This document shows positions 9,523 through 19,340 of a DNA stretch of 64,000 bases, piece by piece. A model generated the notes under the pieces. That model was given only the letters and a program-made list of their open reading frames with translations, did no database searches and was not told the origin of the DNA. This DNA comes from Chlamydomonas sphaeroides (Eukaryota; Chlorophyta; Chlorophyceae; Chlamydomonadales; Chlamydomonadaceae). Location of the stretch: positions 18,271 through 82,270 of the forward strand of contig BDDC01000182.1 in assembly GCA_001662425.1 (NCBI GenBank), read 5' to 3'. Both the position numbers and the translations under genes were made by a program. Numbering within the stretch: position 1 is the first letter of the stretch; each line of letters starts with the position of its first letter.

Positions 9523-12500
9523 CTGAGGTTGGGTGCAAGTCCCCGGACAGGGTGGAGTGGATTGAACTTTGTTCATGCACATGGGTGCAACGGGGCGCAA
9601 GATGAAATGTTGGTCTCCAGCTCCACCAGACGCCCCGAAACGACTCTGCACAGCCACAGCCTCAAGCACCTGATGGCGATGTTGAAGGATGGCGGGCATG
9701 ATGCGATGGGTCCCTCGACAAAGCTACACGCTACTATGGACGGCCGCTCCACGACACACGACAGGTCCCTGAAGTCCAGCCGCCCGCTTGGGTTTGAGGC
9801 CGCGGGGTAGAAGGCAGCGCCTGTGGTGATGGGGCGTGCACGTCGTGTTGACCAGCGAACACCTTGATACGCGCTGCACTGCCGCCGGCCCGTATGCACA
9901 CACCTTGTTCTGCAGAAGTAGGAAAGCCGAGCTGCTTGCAAACGGTGAGCACATTTGCCTGCAAGCGAGCACACGGGAAGTAAGCAATGCGCGCAGCTGT
10001 TGGCGCGTGCTTGCAACTCGCAGAGCCCACAGCAGGCAAACGCATGCGTGCACACGACAGGGCAAAGAGGCAAGCCGCAATGCTGCAGCATCACACACGG
10101 CCCACCATAGTAAACCCGTTGCGGCAGACACTTCCCCATGCCCTGTTGCGGAAGACCTCTGCGGTGATGACATGTATGAGGAATGGCATCGCCCACGAAG
10201 CCATGCAGTGCGGAGGGCAGCCAAACACGCAGCAGCGTACACTACTTCAGGTGCGCCGTGCCGTGCGTGGCGGGCAACTAAGACCCCACGACCGAAACAT
10301 CCCGCCACCCAGCAGGCAGCGCCCACCAAGCACGCCGTTGGACGGGTGCGGCCCGCCTGTGAGCCTGACCGAGAACTCCTGAGCACAGGTTCGGGACGGT
10401 ACGTTTCACATTAGGCTGCCGACAGTGCACTGCACGCATGCCTGCAGATCCGCTGTCGAGAACGAGTGCAGCACATCTTCATGATGCTAGGTTAGCCAGG
10501 GAGTAGCCCGCTAGCTGCCCCTTGTGACCCACCGGCGGCGAGCACTCCACACCGATGGAGTCGGTTAGGGTGGCAATGACGGTCTGTGCAGGCGTCTCCT
10601 TGACGCAAGCAGCGATGTTGGGCTCGCTGCAGGTGGGGAAAGATGCGCGCAGGCAGGATGGGTGTTCGCCTCTCAGTTTGTGCGGGTCACCCAGGTCTGC
10701 AGTCAACCTTCAACAACGCAGCGCTTGCCTGCCATTGCAGCGAAGCCGGCTGATTATGCGTGGCCGACTTGAGCCTTGGCCCAAATTATGTCTGCTGCCG
10801 GAAAGGACGCGGGCGCCTGCCGGGACACACGCAAAAGAGTGATGCAAGCAGTGACGGGTAGATGCCGTACATATCAATAACCTGCCTCTCAGCAATGCTA
10901 AGCACCCGGGGCGGCAAGGGCTCCATGCGTGGTGCACCCGCTGGTTTAGGTGGCAGAGCGGGGTTGCGTGTGCCGCCGTGCGGTGTGACATTGGACACAC
11001 CTGACGACTCCTTGCCCAACTGGCGGCATACCACCTCGGCCTCGCGAGCAGTGAAGCCTTCTTCGGATATGGTACCCCACCTGCATTCGAGATGGAGCCA
11101 AAGTGCCAGGCAGTACAGGCAGCCCTCATACATGGTGACGGGTTCGGAAAGCGGAGCTTGTCCGTCGGGACTCGGGTCCCTTGCAGCGGGCGACGCATGC
11201 AGAAAGCGGATAGACCACGCCAACGAGCAAGCAGCTGATGTCCGAGACAGACCACATCCTAACTCACTCTCCGCCCATGAACACCTGCGGCGAAGTGAAC
11301 GGGCGAGGAAACACCAATCAGACATTATAAAGTTGGCAATCAGGAGCGCACCGACAACCCTACAAAGTGTCACATGTGGCGGCGGCCGGCGGGCCCCACC
11401 AAGATCGCGCAGTGCGATGCAACAGCTCGCTCACCTCCACCCGGCCGATGTCGCTGACACTTGTCACGACGGCCTCCTGTGAAGGAGGCGCAGCAAGCAA
11501 GGGGCGACGTGGCAGCGTTGCTGGCAGCCGCATGCGGTGCACCGGCGGGTGCGCGGCTCGCGCTACTCATCACATCAGGATTAAGTGGTGATGACGTGAT
11601 GAGGTCATCAGGTACAGGCCGACATGCAGGAGGTCACCTCACACGAGGCCCAGGACCCCAAACGTGCGTGTGCACTGCGAGTGCAAACCCACCTGGGACA
11701 TAAGGCGCAGGGAGAAGTCGGCCTCCATGCACCTGCCGGGACGGAGTACGGCAGGGGCCGTGCAAAGGAAACGAGCACCGAGCCGGGGGTATGTACGACA
11801 GGGACGGCGGTAAGGAATGGAGCACCAACATCCCGCGGCAGCAAGCACGGCGTCTAGCCAGCTAGCTACGTATATATGCAAGGCATTCCTGCGAATGCGA
11901 GCGTGCCGTGCCATAGCCTGGCGTGCTTAGCCTTCTCGCACCCACCTAATGCCAACGGTGTCCAGCTTCGTGCATGCTGACACGTCGGTCGCTGTAAAGC
12001 CGGGAGATGGGGGCAACACAAAACATTCATTTTCATGGTGGCGCAGTGCTGAGCGTGTGGTGGTGTGGTGGTACTTGTCTTGCGAGAAGCGTTAGCTGCT
12101 ACGTATGCAGGAGCCCGCCGGTCCGCCCCGAGGTGCTCACAGAAGGGGCATGCGGCTAGTGAGGACTCGGTGCCGGTGCACGCAAACTGAGAGAAGCCCA
12201 GCTCCAGCGGGTCGGCGGTCAGCCATGACTCCTCGGGCGCCGCTGCCGTGTTTTCGGTCCACGGGCCCTTGAGGAAGAACTGCCAGGCCCTGGATCAGGG
12301 GCAGAATGGGGTGGGCCGGGCCGCACTCCGCTGGATGCCAGGCACCAGTCCACGCAGCAGCACTCTTGTTTCGGGCAAATTGTGCATGGGACGGGCCTTG
12401 CCTCTCTCAGGCGATCGAATCCCCGACGGTGGCGGTGGCAGGCGGTCTTAGACCCCGGATGCCCCGCCCCCTTAATCCACCCTAGGCGGCCCAGCCCCAG

Positions 12501-13558
12501 GGTAATCTTTTTTTTTCTTTTTCGGGCCTTGCAGGCAAGACATGCAGTACATGGGCGTGTTGTGCAGTTGTGAATTGCACGGGGCAGAGGCGTACATGGT
12601 TGAGCCATACGGGGTGGGGTCGTGCAGGGGTGCGTTGTATAGGAGGTGGGCAAGACATGTGCATAAGCCGCCGCACGGCGGCGAGCCTTGCTTACAGTGG
12701 TGGGCCAAACACGGGTCAACAGTATGTCCAACACAGCGATAAGTCGTGCATGGGAAAGCCGGACGTGAGGTGAGGCACTCGCGGTGGAGCCGTTCAGGGG
12801 CGACGGAGCCGTACAACAGTATTGTGTGCGCCATACGTGGATGGAACGTACATGGCAGATAGAGCGTGCAGCGGCCGGCCGTGCAGGGCGGGCCACACTA
12901 GGGCGTGTCGCACATGGATGGGATGCATGGGCAGGCAGGCGGGCCATGCGCGCACACCTGTCCACAACTGAGACAACGGCAGTTGGCAGGCCCATCTGCA
13001 GACAAGAACCGGCGAGTGGGTGGCCGGTCATCCAGTTGCACCATTTGCCCCTTCCTTAGCAACACATGCCGTGTATGCGGCGCGCACCTCGCTCGCTTGG
13101 TGCACCCGCCCCGCTGCTGTGGACGGCTACCCCGTCTACCCGTGCCACACCGCTCAGCACTACACCCCTAGACCCTACCTCACGACACGCCACGAGGGCA
13201 TCCGCCTGGTCAAACCCCTCGCTGCGGATCAGGAAGGGTATGCGCGGGGTAGTACAGTGCCAATCAAGGAAAGCGCATGGCTAGCAGCCCGCCACAACTT
13301 CACTACTCCAAATAAAGCAGACCCTGCGCTACATTCCCCATGTAGGCAGCCAGCCGTACTGCTGAACTCAGGCGCCACTGGATGGACATGCCGTGCACAG
13401 CCGACGTGCAGCCGACGACCACGGGCACGGCCGGATCCCTGAGGAGGTGCCTCACCTGCAGACCGAGCGAGCAGCCGCAGTACCCTGTGTGATCGTGAGG
13501 CTGCCCTCGCGCAGCGGTGTGCCCAGAGTCACACGAGCATACTCATTGCGCAGTCCAG
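8733..13558 (-). CDS. Partial SRCR + FG-GAP-type cell-surface protein gene
   Basis: Read right to left, exons with good splice sites encode SRCR domains and then FG-GAP-like repeats. Well-placed exons are 13558-13456, about 12290-12141, 11991-11946, 11732-11693, 11476-11435, 11234-11001, 10626-10533, 9958-9904, 9820-9670, 9522-9378, 9280-9252, 9137-9020 and about 8868-8733. SRCR hallmarks include FACTGTESSLAACPF joined to STDVSACTKLDTVGIRC, WGTISEEGFTAREAEVVCRQ, and VLTVCKQLGFPT with DLSCVVERPSIVACSF and NIAIRC. Many junctions keep frame exactly, for example TTC T|CG ACC and ATT AG|G TGC. SRCR domains are extracellular Cys-rich binding modules known in quantity from volvocine algae and animals. 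The N-terminal end was not found; it may lie right of 13.56 kb. The 3' end is lost in the gap. A receptor, adhesion or matrix role is inference. Confidence 0.75.
9670..9958 (-). CDS. SRCR domain exons (second complete copy)
   Basis: Exon 9958-9904 encodes VLTVCKQLGFPTSAEQ, the central SRCR segment. It joins with a split Gly codon to exon 9820-9670, which carries DLSCVVERPSIVACSF, ASCPPSF and NIAI. The final Arg-Cys is completed by the next exon (AG|G TGC). Cys spacing fits the second half of an SRCR domain. The first half must lie to the right, between about 9.96 and 10.5 kb, and was not placed. Confidence 0.7.
10533..11234 (-). CDS. SRCR domain exons (copy with WGTISEEGF)
   Basis: Exon 11234-11001 reads SIRFLHASPAA...YEGCLYCLALW...WGTISEEGFTAREAEVVCRQ LG, a clear SRCR N-terminal half. 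Exon 10626-10533 reads EPNIAACVKETPAQ...DSIGVECSPP, a clear SRCR C-terminus. The linking exon between them was not identified. Their order and spacing agree with one domain split over three or more exons. Confidence 0.7.
11435..12290 (-). CDS. SRCR domain exons (most N-terminal well-resolved copy)
   Basis: Exon about 12290-12141 encodes WLTADPLELGFSQFACTGT then ESSLAACPF and ends with one base of a Ser codon at a GTGAGC donor. Exon 11991-11946 supplies the other two bases and TDVSACTKLDTVGI. Exon 11732-11693 completes Arg-Cys and continues MEADFSLRLMSQ. A 42-nt exon at 11476-11435 (EAVVTSVSDIGRVE) follows in phase 0. The domain's first half lies to the right and may involve 13456-13558. Confidence 0.65.
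12425..12525 (-). repeat. SINE-like dispersed repeat, copy 1
   Basis: This segment shares an ordered block with 18545-18635: CGGTGGCGG, a GGTCT.AGACC-type core, a CCGCCCC tract, and CCTAGGCGG. On the minus strand the core of the other copy resembles an RNA polymerase III B box (GGTTCGAGACC). Here it is diverged (GGTCTAAGACC). A T-rich run lies at 12508-12523. No full tRNA-like fold was found, so tRNA origin is a hypothesis. Confidence 0.4.
13456..13558 (-). CDS. Probable exon, SRCR-like fragment
   Basis: A 103-nt open segment lies between an acceptor (CACAG) and a strong donor (CTGCAG|GTGAGG). It encodes GLRNEYARVTLGTPLREGS then LTITQGTAAARSVC. The end resembles the A-x-x-VC centre of an SRCR domain, but the expected W-G-T segment is missing. 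A further candidate exon near 12968-13003 would read MGLPTAVVSVVD, yet the phase does not fit a simple join. It is probably part of the same minus-strand gene. Confidence 0.4.
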
Positions 13559-13599
13559 CTGTGGGTGCGGCACGGGAAATTTGGGGTAGGCGGACAGCA

Positions 13600-16500
13600 C
13601 GGGACGATTGAGAAGTGCGGGCCGTGCCCTCCTCGTGGGCCTTGCCCTCCTCGTGACGGAGGATGGTGGGGGTATGGTATGGCACGGCGAACAGCGTGCC
13701 TCCCCAGGCCCCTGCCTTCCCGTCAATCCCCTACTCGCAGCCCCTGCCCTGAGCTCACTTCCACCACAAGTTCATCGCAATAAGCCTAGTCGGACTAGGC
13801 GCTCACCCCTTAACTGAGCCACGGACGCCTGGGGGGACAAAGCCGCGAACATGGCGACAACCAGGACAACGGCCGCTGGCTGCATGCGCCGGCGAGCACA
13901 AACAGCCGATATCCACCCGCCTGCATGCCATAGGTGAAGCCAGTCACACATATGAAACCACTTCGCAGTGGTTAATAACCATCATGCGAAGTAGTGATGT
14001 GCAGGTGTGGCGACGAACGCCAGTCTGAAGGCAGAAAGCTTCTTTCCAATCATAAGCAACAGAGGTTTGAGTGACCTGGCATCTCTTTGCTAGGGTGTCG
14101 CTCGCGGCGGGCAGCAGGCAGTGCGCAGTAAGCAGCAGGGGAGGCACTGACGGCCACCTTCAGTGTTTCAGCTGTCATGCGTGGGGCATAGAGCAATTTT
14201 GCACAGCGGCTCCAGCACGACACAGCCGAGCCCGCGACAACGCGGGTTTGCCGGTTGGATACATCCTTTCAGCGTGTATGCCTCTTTATGAGCTCAGCTT
14301 AGGCGTACGTGTGGGGCGTCGGCACATACAGGCGTCATCCGTGGTACAACGCGTACCCGCGCTCGGCGCCATCGTCTTGTGCTTTGTAATGCCTCTATAA
14401 GCCATTAACATCACGGTCAAAGCGTCACGAGGCGAGCGGAAGCGCCGTTAGGGTGTGCGCATGATGCGTAGCATGTGCTCTGCTGCCGACGAGTTTGTGC
14501 TGAGGTAGCGGGCTAAGATTGAGTGCACAGTGGGCAGCGGTGCGCATGCGTGTGGCATGGAAGTCGTCAGTCCTGCGTTTGAGGCCGTTGGGCTCCAGTC
14601 GCATTCATGGTGTCCTGTGCGTCGTGGTACTGACGAGTGCCACGGATGCCAAACACGCGCCCAGCCAACACGCGACCTGGGACGAGTTCCCACTGGTGGC
14701 GGCGGACTTGCAACCTCAGTGCAACCGAATGCCTGAAGGCAGTTGATTGCCCGCGGCCAGGGGGCACCGGAATGCACGAGTTCAGAGCAGGGTGGTTCAG
14801 AACCCCCCGTCCAGGTTGCTGCTGTGTGTGCAAGACTGGCAGCACGGCCTGGGCCCCAACTTCACATCACACTGGGGCCACGCGTCCTTGCTCTATATGG
14901 GAGCAGGTGGCGAGGCAAGCATGCTTGCATGGGGTATGTGATTGTGGCGCTCTGCATAGCCTTCCATCACACGCACGTGCTGGCTACGTACACCGGCTGG
15001 CTGGGGCTTCATTTGTTGGCATGGATAGCTGTATATGAATGCATGATCACACATGCAGTAACATGCAGCTACGCATGCAGTGCGCCATTGCTGTTATGTG
15101 CCCACAGCATGTGGACATGTGTGCGTAGCACACAGGAGCACATGGGAGATGCTTGGCCCGACCTGGCTGTTCGCCCCTGGGTCCATACATGCATGTGCCT
15201 CCACTGCCTGCAACCCCTTCATTAGCGTAGATGCTCCGCTGGCTGGTTGCCTTGTGCAGTCCTGGCCGATGCCTTCCAACAACAACAGGATGCGGATTGC
15301 GTGGCGGTTAGCACGTGCTGGCTGGGGCAGGCCTGCGGGACGTCACACGCACACTTGACCAGCGCGTTTTTTTTAAAACCATCGGCTTCTCTCGACTCAG
15401 GCTCCACGCATGCACCAAGCTTAAGTCGTGACACCGATGTTCACGGCACGCTGGGCGGTTATGCGAATTGGAAGTCGTGCACTCGAACGAGTTCCATGTG
15501 CGGTTGCTTGTCACGGCCTGCCTGCGAGAAGGAGCTGCGTCGCCGGTACATTCGCAGGAGTTTCATGAGCACTACCACGCTTACAGATGGACAAGGTCGA
15601 CGCCATTAAAGCATTGGCCGGCGTGCGGAGGGTTTGTCGGCTCGGGCGAGCTCGTTCGCTCGTGACGAATGAAGCCCACAGATGAGAGGAAATGAGCGTC
15701 AAGCTGGCAGCACTGACGTAAATTCAATCAGATGCATGTAGATCTTGGCGGCGCCCCAGCAGGGTCGCGGCACATGTGGGCTTCGCGTCGCACTATGAGG
15801 CAGGAGGGACCAGGAGGGACCTCCTGGGATGGACGACGTGCCCCCGCTACCCCCGCCGCCACCAAACGAACCCAAAGTTGCTGCTAGTTCAGTTGCCCGC
15901 TGTTTCCCTTTCCCTGGCGTGGTGTATGGGGCAGCGGCAGGGCAGCACCTAGACGTCCGGCCCAACAAAGGATGTACGGCACGTGTTACTGAACACAACA
16001 TGCCTCCCTGAGAGCCGCTGGCATGAACACACGTGGCGACAGGCAGGGGTGGGCTCTTTGGGTCGAACGGGTTGCCGACGGCATGAGGCGGTGTGCGGCG
16101 GCGGGTGGCGCTGCCGGGTGTCCACTCCATGCGACAGCTTGTGACAGGAAGCGAAGATTCGTACCCTCCTGACCAGCACAGGGCGCAGGCCAGTCAATCA
16201 GGGGGAAGCAGTCCGGCCTGGGGGATGTAGCGTCTACTGCCTTGAGGCCCCCCGGGCTTGCACACTGTCCCCTCCCGGTCGACCGGGGCTCACCCGTGCC
16301 GCGCCACGCTGACGAGCCGTGCTACACGAAGGTGCTTTGGGGCCGGCGAACCTGCAAATCCCTGATGTTGGCTGCTCCAAGCAAGGGCCTGTGCAACGCG
16401 ACTTCACAGCCCCCTTGTGCGGCCACGACCTGGACCGCGTCACCTTGTTATTTTAGGGGTTCCCTCAATCTTTGCCCGGCGGGCTGTGTTGTGCGTCCCA
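13600..16500. other. No confident gene
   Basis: Open frames exist on both strands but none shows a recognisable family or a convincing chain of splice sites. Part may be introns or 5' flank of the SRCR gene. At about 14570-14760 the minus strand has weakly SRCR-like text (CLQAFGCTEVASP), which was not accepted. Plus-strand text at about 15468-15600 (EVVHSNEFHVRLLVTACLRE) also looks somewhat coding-like. Nothing here is assigned. Confidence 0.35.
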
Positions 16501-16543
16501 GTGCGCTGACACGTGACACGCTGCATCATGACTTCTCCTGACC

Positions 16544-16592
16544 AATCTGTGGAATGGGGTTGGCGCTGCGCGCCAACCCCATTCCACAGATT
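16544..16592. repeat. Perfect 23-bp inverted repeat with 3-nt loop
   Basis: The arms 16544-16566 and 16570-16592 are exact reverse complements, separated by TGC. The arm contains TGTGGAATGGGG and the loop side is GC-rich. As RNA or single-stranded DNA it would form a very stable hairpin. It lies in a repeat-rich intergenic region 200 bp from a dispersed-repeat copy, so a transposon end, a small-RNA precursor or a cruciform are all possible. Confidence 0.9.
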
Positions 16593-16793
16593 CGGTTCCC
16601 GTTGCGTTGTGTTGGGCTGGGATGTCGTGGCCCCGCGCCAGTAGCGGCCAACGGACCCCCTCGACATGTTTGGCTGGATAACGCGCCGTTACGCGCTCAG
16701 GTATGCCGCACAGCCGCAGTCCTGTCTTCGGCCTTGTGGCCTGCCTGCCGTCACCTTTCATCCCAGACTACGCAGGAGATATCAATGAATTCA

Positions 16794-16847
16794 CGTTTTC
16801 GCAGGTTACAGATATTCCTTCTTTGACTTCGATCTAGCTTATCATAA
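16794..16847. repeat. Dispersed 54-bp repeat, copy 2 (copy 1 at 211-264)
   Basis: This segment matches 211-264 over about 54 bp with only three or four differences. Both contain TTTTCGCAGGTT.CAGATA followed by TTCCTTCTTTGACTTCG and an ATCAT.AAC end. Flanking sequences are unrelated. This is what two insertions of one mobile-element family, or conserved element ends, would look like. The rest of the element was not identified. Confidence 0.75.
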
Positions 16848-16849
16848 AC

Positions 16850-18540
16850 GTGCTTCGGGGTGCGGCAAGGAACACGAACGCGCCGTTGGTGTCTCCTGGT
16901 GTGGGCGCGTGGGTCACCCTGCTGCTCAGGGTACTGGTGTCGGCTGTTGGTCTTTTCCCCTCGGCTGGGTTAGACAGTCTACTTCAGGGCCGGGGTTGGG
17001 CTTCATTGCTCCGCGTAATGGGTTGTCGTCCGCCGACGCGCACAACCCCGTGCCCCGTCCCGCCGTCCTGAGACCGTGTCCGCTGCCGTTGCGGCCCCTG
17101 CGTCTAGGCGCCACGTTATGGCACCGTATGGCACCGTTGCGACGGGCTACCGGGTGTGTAACGCGTTGGCCTTCCCAGGCCTCCAGGCCCACTCCTGCGC
17201 GAGGAACGGCCAGGCGCCCGTTTGCGACCTCCGCTGCAGCCCGTGACGACCACCGGCCACTGGCCAGGGGGTGGGGAATCCCCCACTGGGGTCCCGCACC
17301 CGGGCCCTACCTGTGCTGACCGCCAGCACTGTTACCCTTGCCAACGCCCTTCGCCTGCGCCCGCCGCACCATGTTGTACACCTCGCCGTTGCTGTGTCAC
17401 GCCATGAGTGCATAGCATGGGCAGAGGGGCAGGCAGAGACCTGCTCGGCACGGCTGGGGGCGCAGGGGCGCACCAGGTGCTGCGATAGTCGCTGGGGCGC
17501 GCGAGGCTGTGACCCTTGGGACTGACGCGGGCCGACAGTAGCGCGGGGCGCACGGTTCGTAGAGCAGGGGCCGCGGTTGGGCCGCTGCCCGTTAGGGTGT
17601 CGTTACACCTGATCCGTCATGACAGCTGTTGCTTCGTTCTCCCTGCGCGTGCCCTCGCCCAAACTTGCTCCTTCAGACATACGGTACTGTATTGCTTACC
17701 GCGTACATCCTATGTCAACTCTTGCCGCTGACTTGGGCCATCGGCGCGCGGTGACATGCTGGCAACCATACCGGCCGGTGCTGCCCAACGCTGCTACCAT
17801 GAGTTGCTCCTGGCGTTGGAGCCAGTAAGCAAGCGACAGGTCGCATATGCCGGGTAAATGCTCAAAAAAAGATACACGTCATCTTGAGGTGAGCGCCGGC
17901 TCTCCATGAGCGGCACTTGATGGGCTGAAAGAACGCAGCTCACACGACCGATATGCAGCAGCTAGCACCGCAGGCGCGGGGGCGAGGAGGGTGCGTGGCG
18001 GGGGAGGGATTACCTGCCGCGGGAGATGGGTGAGGGGGCGGGGCAGGGTGCATAGCTAGGCCGCTGGGGAAGGGTGTGGGGGCAGGGGAGGGGTCACAGG
18101 CCGCGGGAGAAGAATAATGTGGGGGCAGTGAAGGGGTCACAGGCAGAGCGGAGGTCGGATTCACGCCCGACACAGGACACGTGGCCAAGCAGACAGTGAA
18201 GGGTGCACAGCAGCGCGCCGAGCTACACGACTTCCTCAGGTTCCCCTAGGGGGGCGGATGGAAGCACGTACACGATGGCACCGACACACTCATCACCGTG
18301 GGCCACGCAGGAACCGTTTGCCGCAACCTTGGTCTCGCTCCTGTGCACATTGGGCGTGGACACCATCGACGCTCACAATACGGCGAGCAAGATCTTCGCC
18401 AAAGCAAGAATGTACATGCAGGCCCTTGTCTGGGAACGGTGGAAGCTCGCCAGGCCCACCAACAGGGTGCAAGGACGCGTTATCTAACCAAGGCTGGGGC
18501 GGGGGAGGCCCCACTGTATCTGCACTCCCTTCCAGCTCTC
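16850..18540. other. Probable transposon-derived or intergenic sequence; no intact gene
   Basis: The frames are GC-rich, frequently interrupted and without a firm domain. On the minus strand near 16986-17006 the text MKPNPGP appears. An x-NPGP motif is typical of the start of some non-LTR retrotransposon proteins and of 2A peptides, but no reverse transcriptase motif supports this. It is flanked by dispersed repeats on both sides. Confidence 0.3.
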
Positions 18541-18544
18541 CCAC

Positions 18545-18635
18545 CTCCCTCTCACGGTGGCGGAGGCAGGTGGTCTCGAACCCTGGACGCCGCCCCGCCC
18601 CCTAAAACAACCCTAGGCGGCTCCGCCCCTCGGTG
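18545..18635 (-). repeat. SINE-like dispersed repeat, copy 2
   Basis: Related to 12425-12525 across about 80 bp. Read on the minus strand it contains GGGTTCGAGACC, a good match to an RNA polymerase III B box (GGTTCGANNCC), followed by CTGCCTCCGCCACCG. No convincing A box or complete cloverleaf was found, so it is not called a tRNA. Confidence 0.45.
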
Positions 18636-19340
18636 AGGCCAGCAATGTGTACGCTGGGAAGAAGTGTACGTTACGGTTGCCCGGTAATGTGTACGTTTGG
18701 ATGCATCCTTGCAATCAGCGCGTTTTTCGGCCGCAGGTCGCGGCGCCATCGCGTAGAGGTCGCGCCGCAGCGGGTTTCATTGCAGCTGCAAGCCGGCTGC
18801 TACGCAGTGCCAGAGGTGCCGTACGAAACCTGGTCTTCAACTGCCAACTGCAGAGCAACTCACAAGAAGCTGCTGAAACATGAAGTACTGAACGATACTG
18901 GGAACGGGGCAAAACTAGTAATCAGCAGTAAGTAGCTAGCTAGTGACTTTGGTAAATAGTAGTAGGGCCAACGAACTACTGGGGCCGGGCCAGCAGCGCA
19001 GGTGGGGCTGGCTGGGGAGGCCGCCTACTTTCAACAATATCGGTGGACCATAAACATCACGAGACACACAGACGTACATGCGCAACGAGCAAACACGCAA
19101 CGTCTAGCGCAACGAACACCAGCATAGAACTCAACGCGATTCCTTGCAGCCGGTCATCACAGTGAGACATTCATACAGACATATGGAGCCGCGCACGTTG
19201 ACCAGACGTAAGCGGCAGCGCGAGCAGTCGACGGCCGCCGAGCACTCAAACGACGACCTCACAACGACCAACAACAACCAACGACCAACAACAACAGCAG
19301 CAACACACTGCTGCTTGCTACACTGGCGGCTCGCATCGAG

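Noticed and set aside
12219..13031. 270-codon minus-strand frame
   Set aside because: It overlaps the SRCR exon in a different frame and shows no domain; the SRCR frame has splice and Cys-pattern support.
13020..13442. Plus-strand frame of 140 codons
   Set aside because: Some coding-like text, but no family, no splice partners and opposite to probable SRCR-gene introns.
14570..14760. Weakly SRCR-like minus-strand text (CLQAFGCTEVASP)
   Set aside because: Lacks the Trp/Gly core and paired Cys, and no flanking splice sites in the right phase were found.
18545..18635. Possible tRNA gene (B-box-like GGTTCGAGACC)
   Set aside because: No A box, anticodon arm or acceptor stem could be built; treated as a SINE-like repeat.
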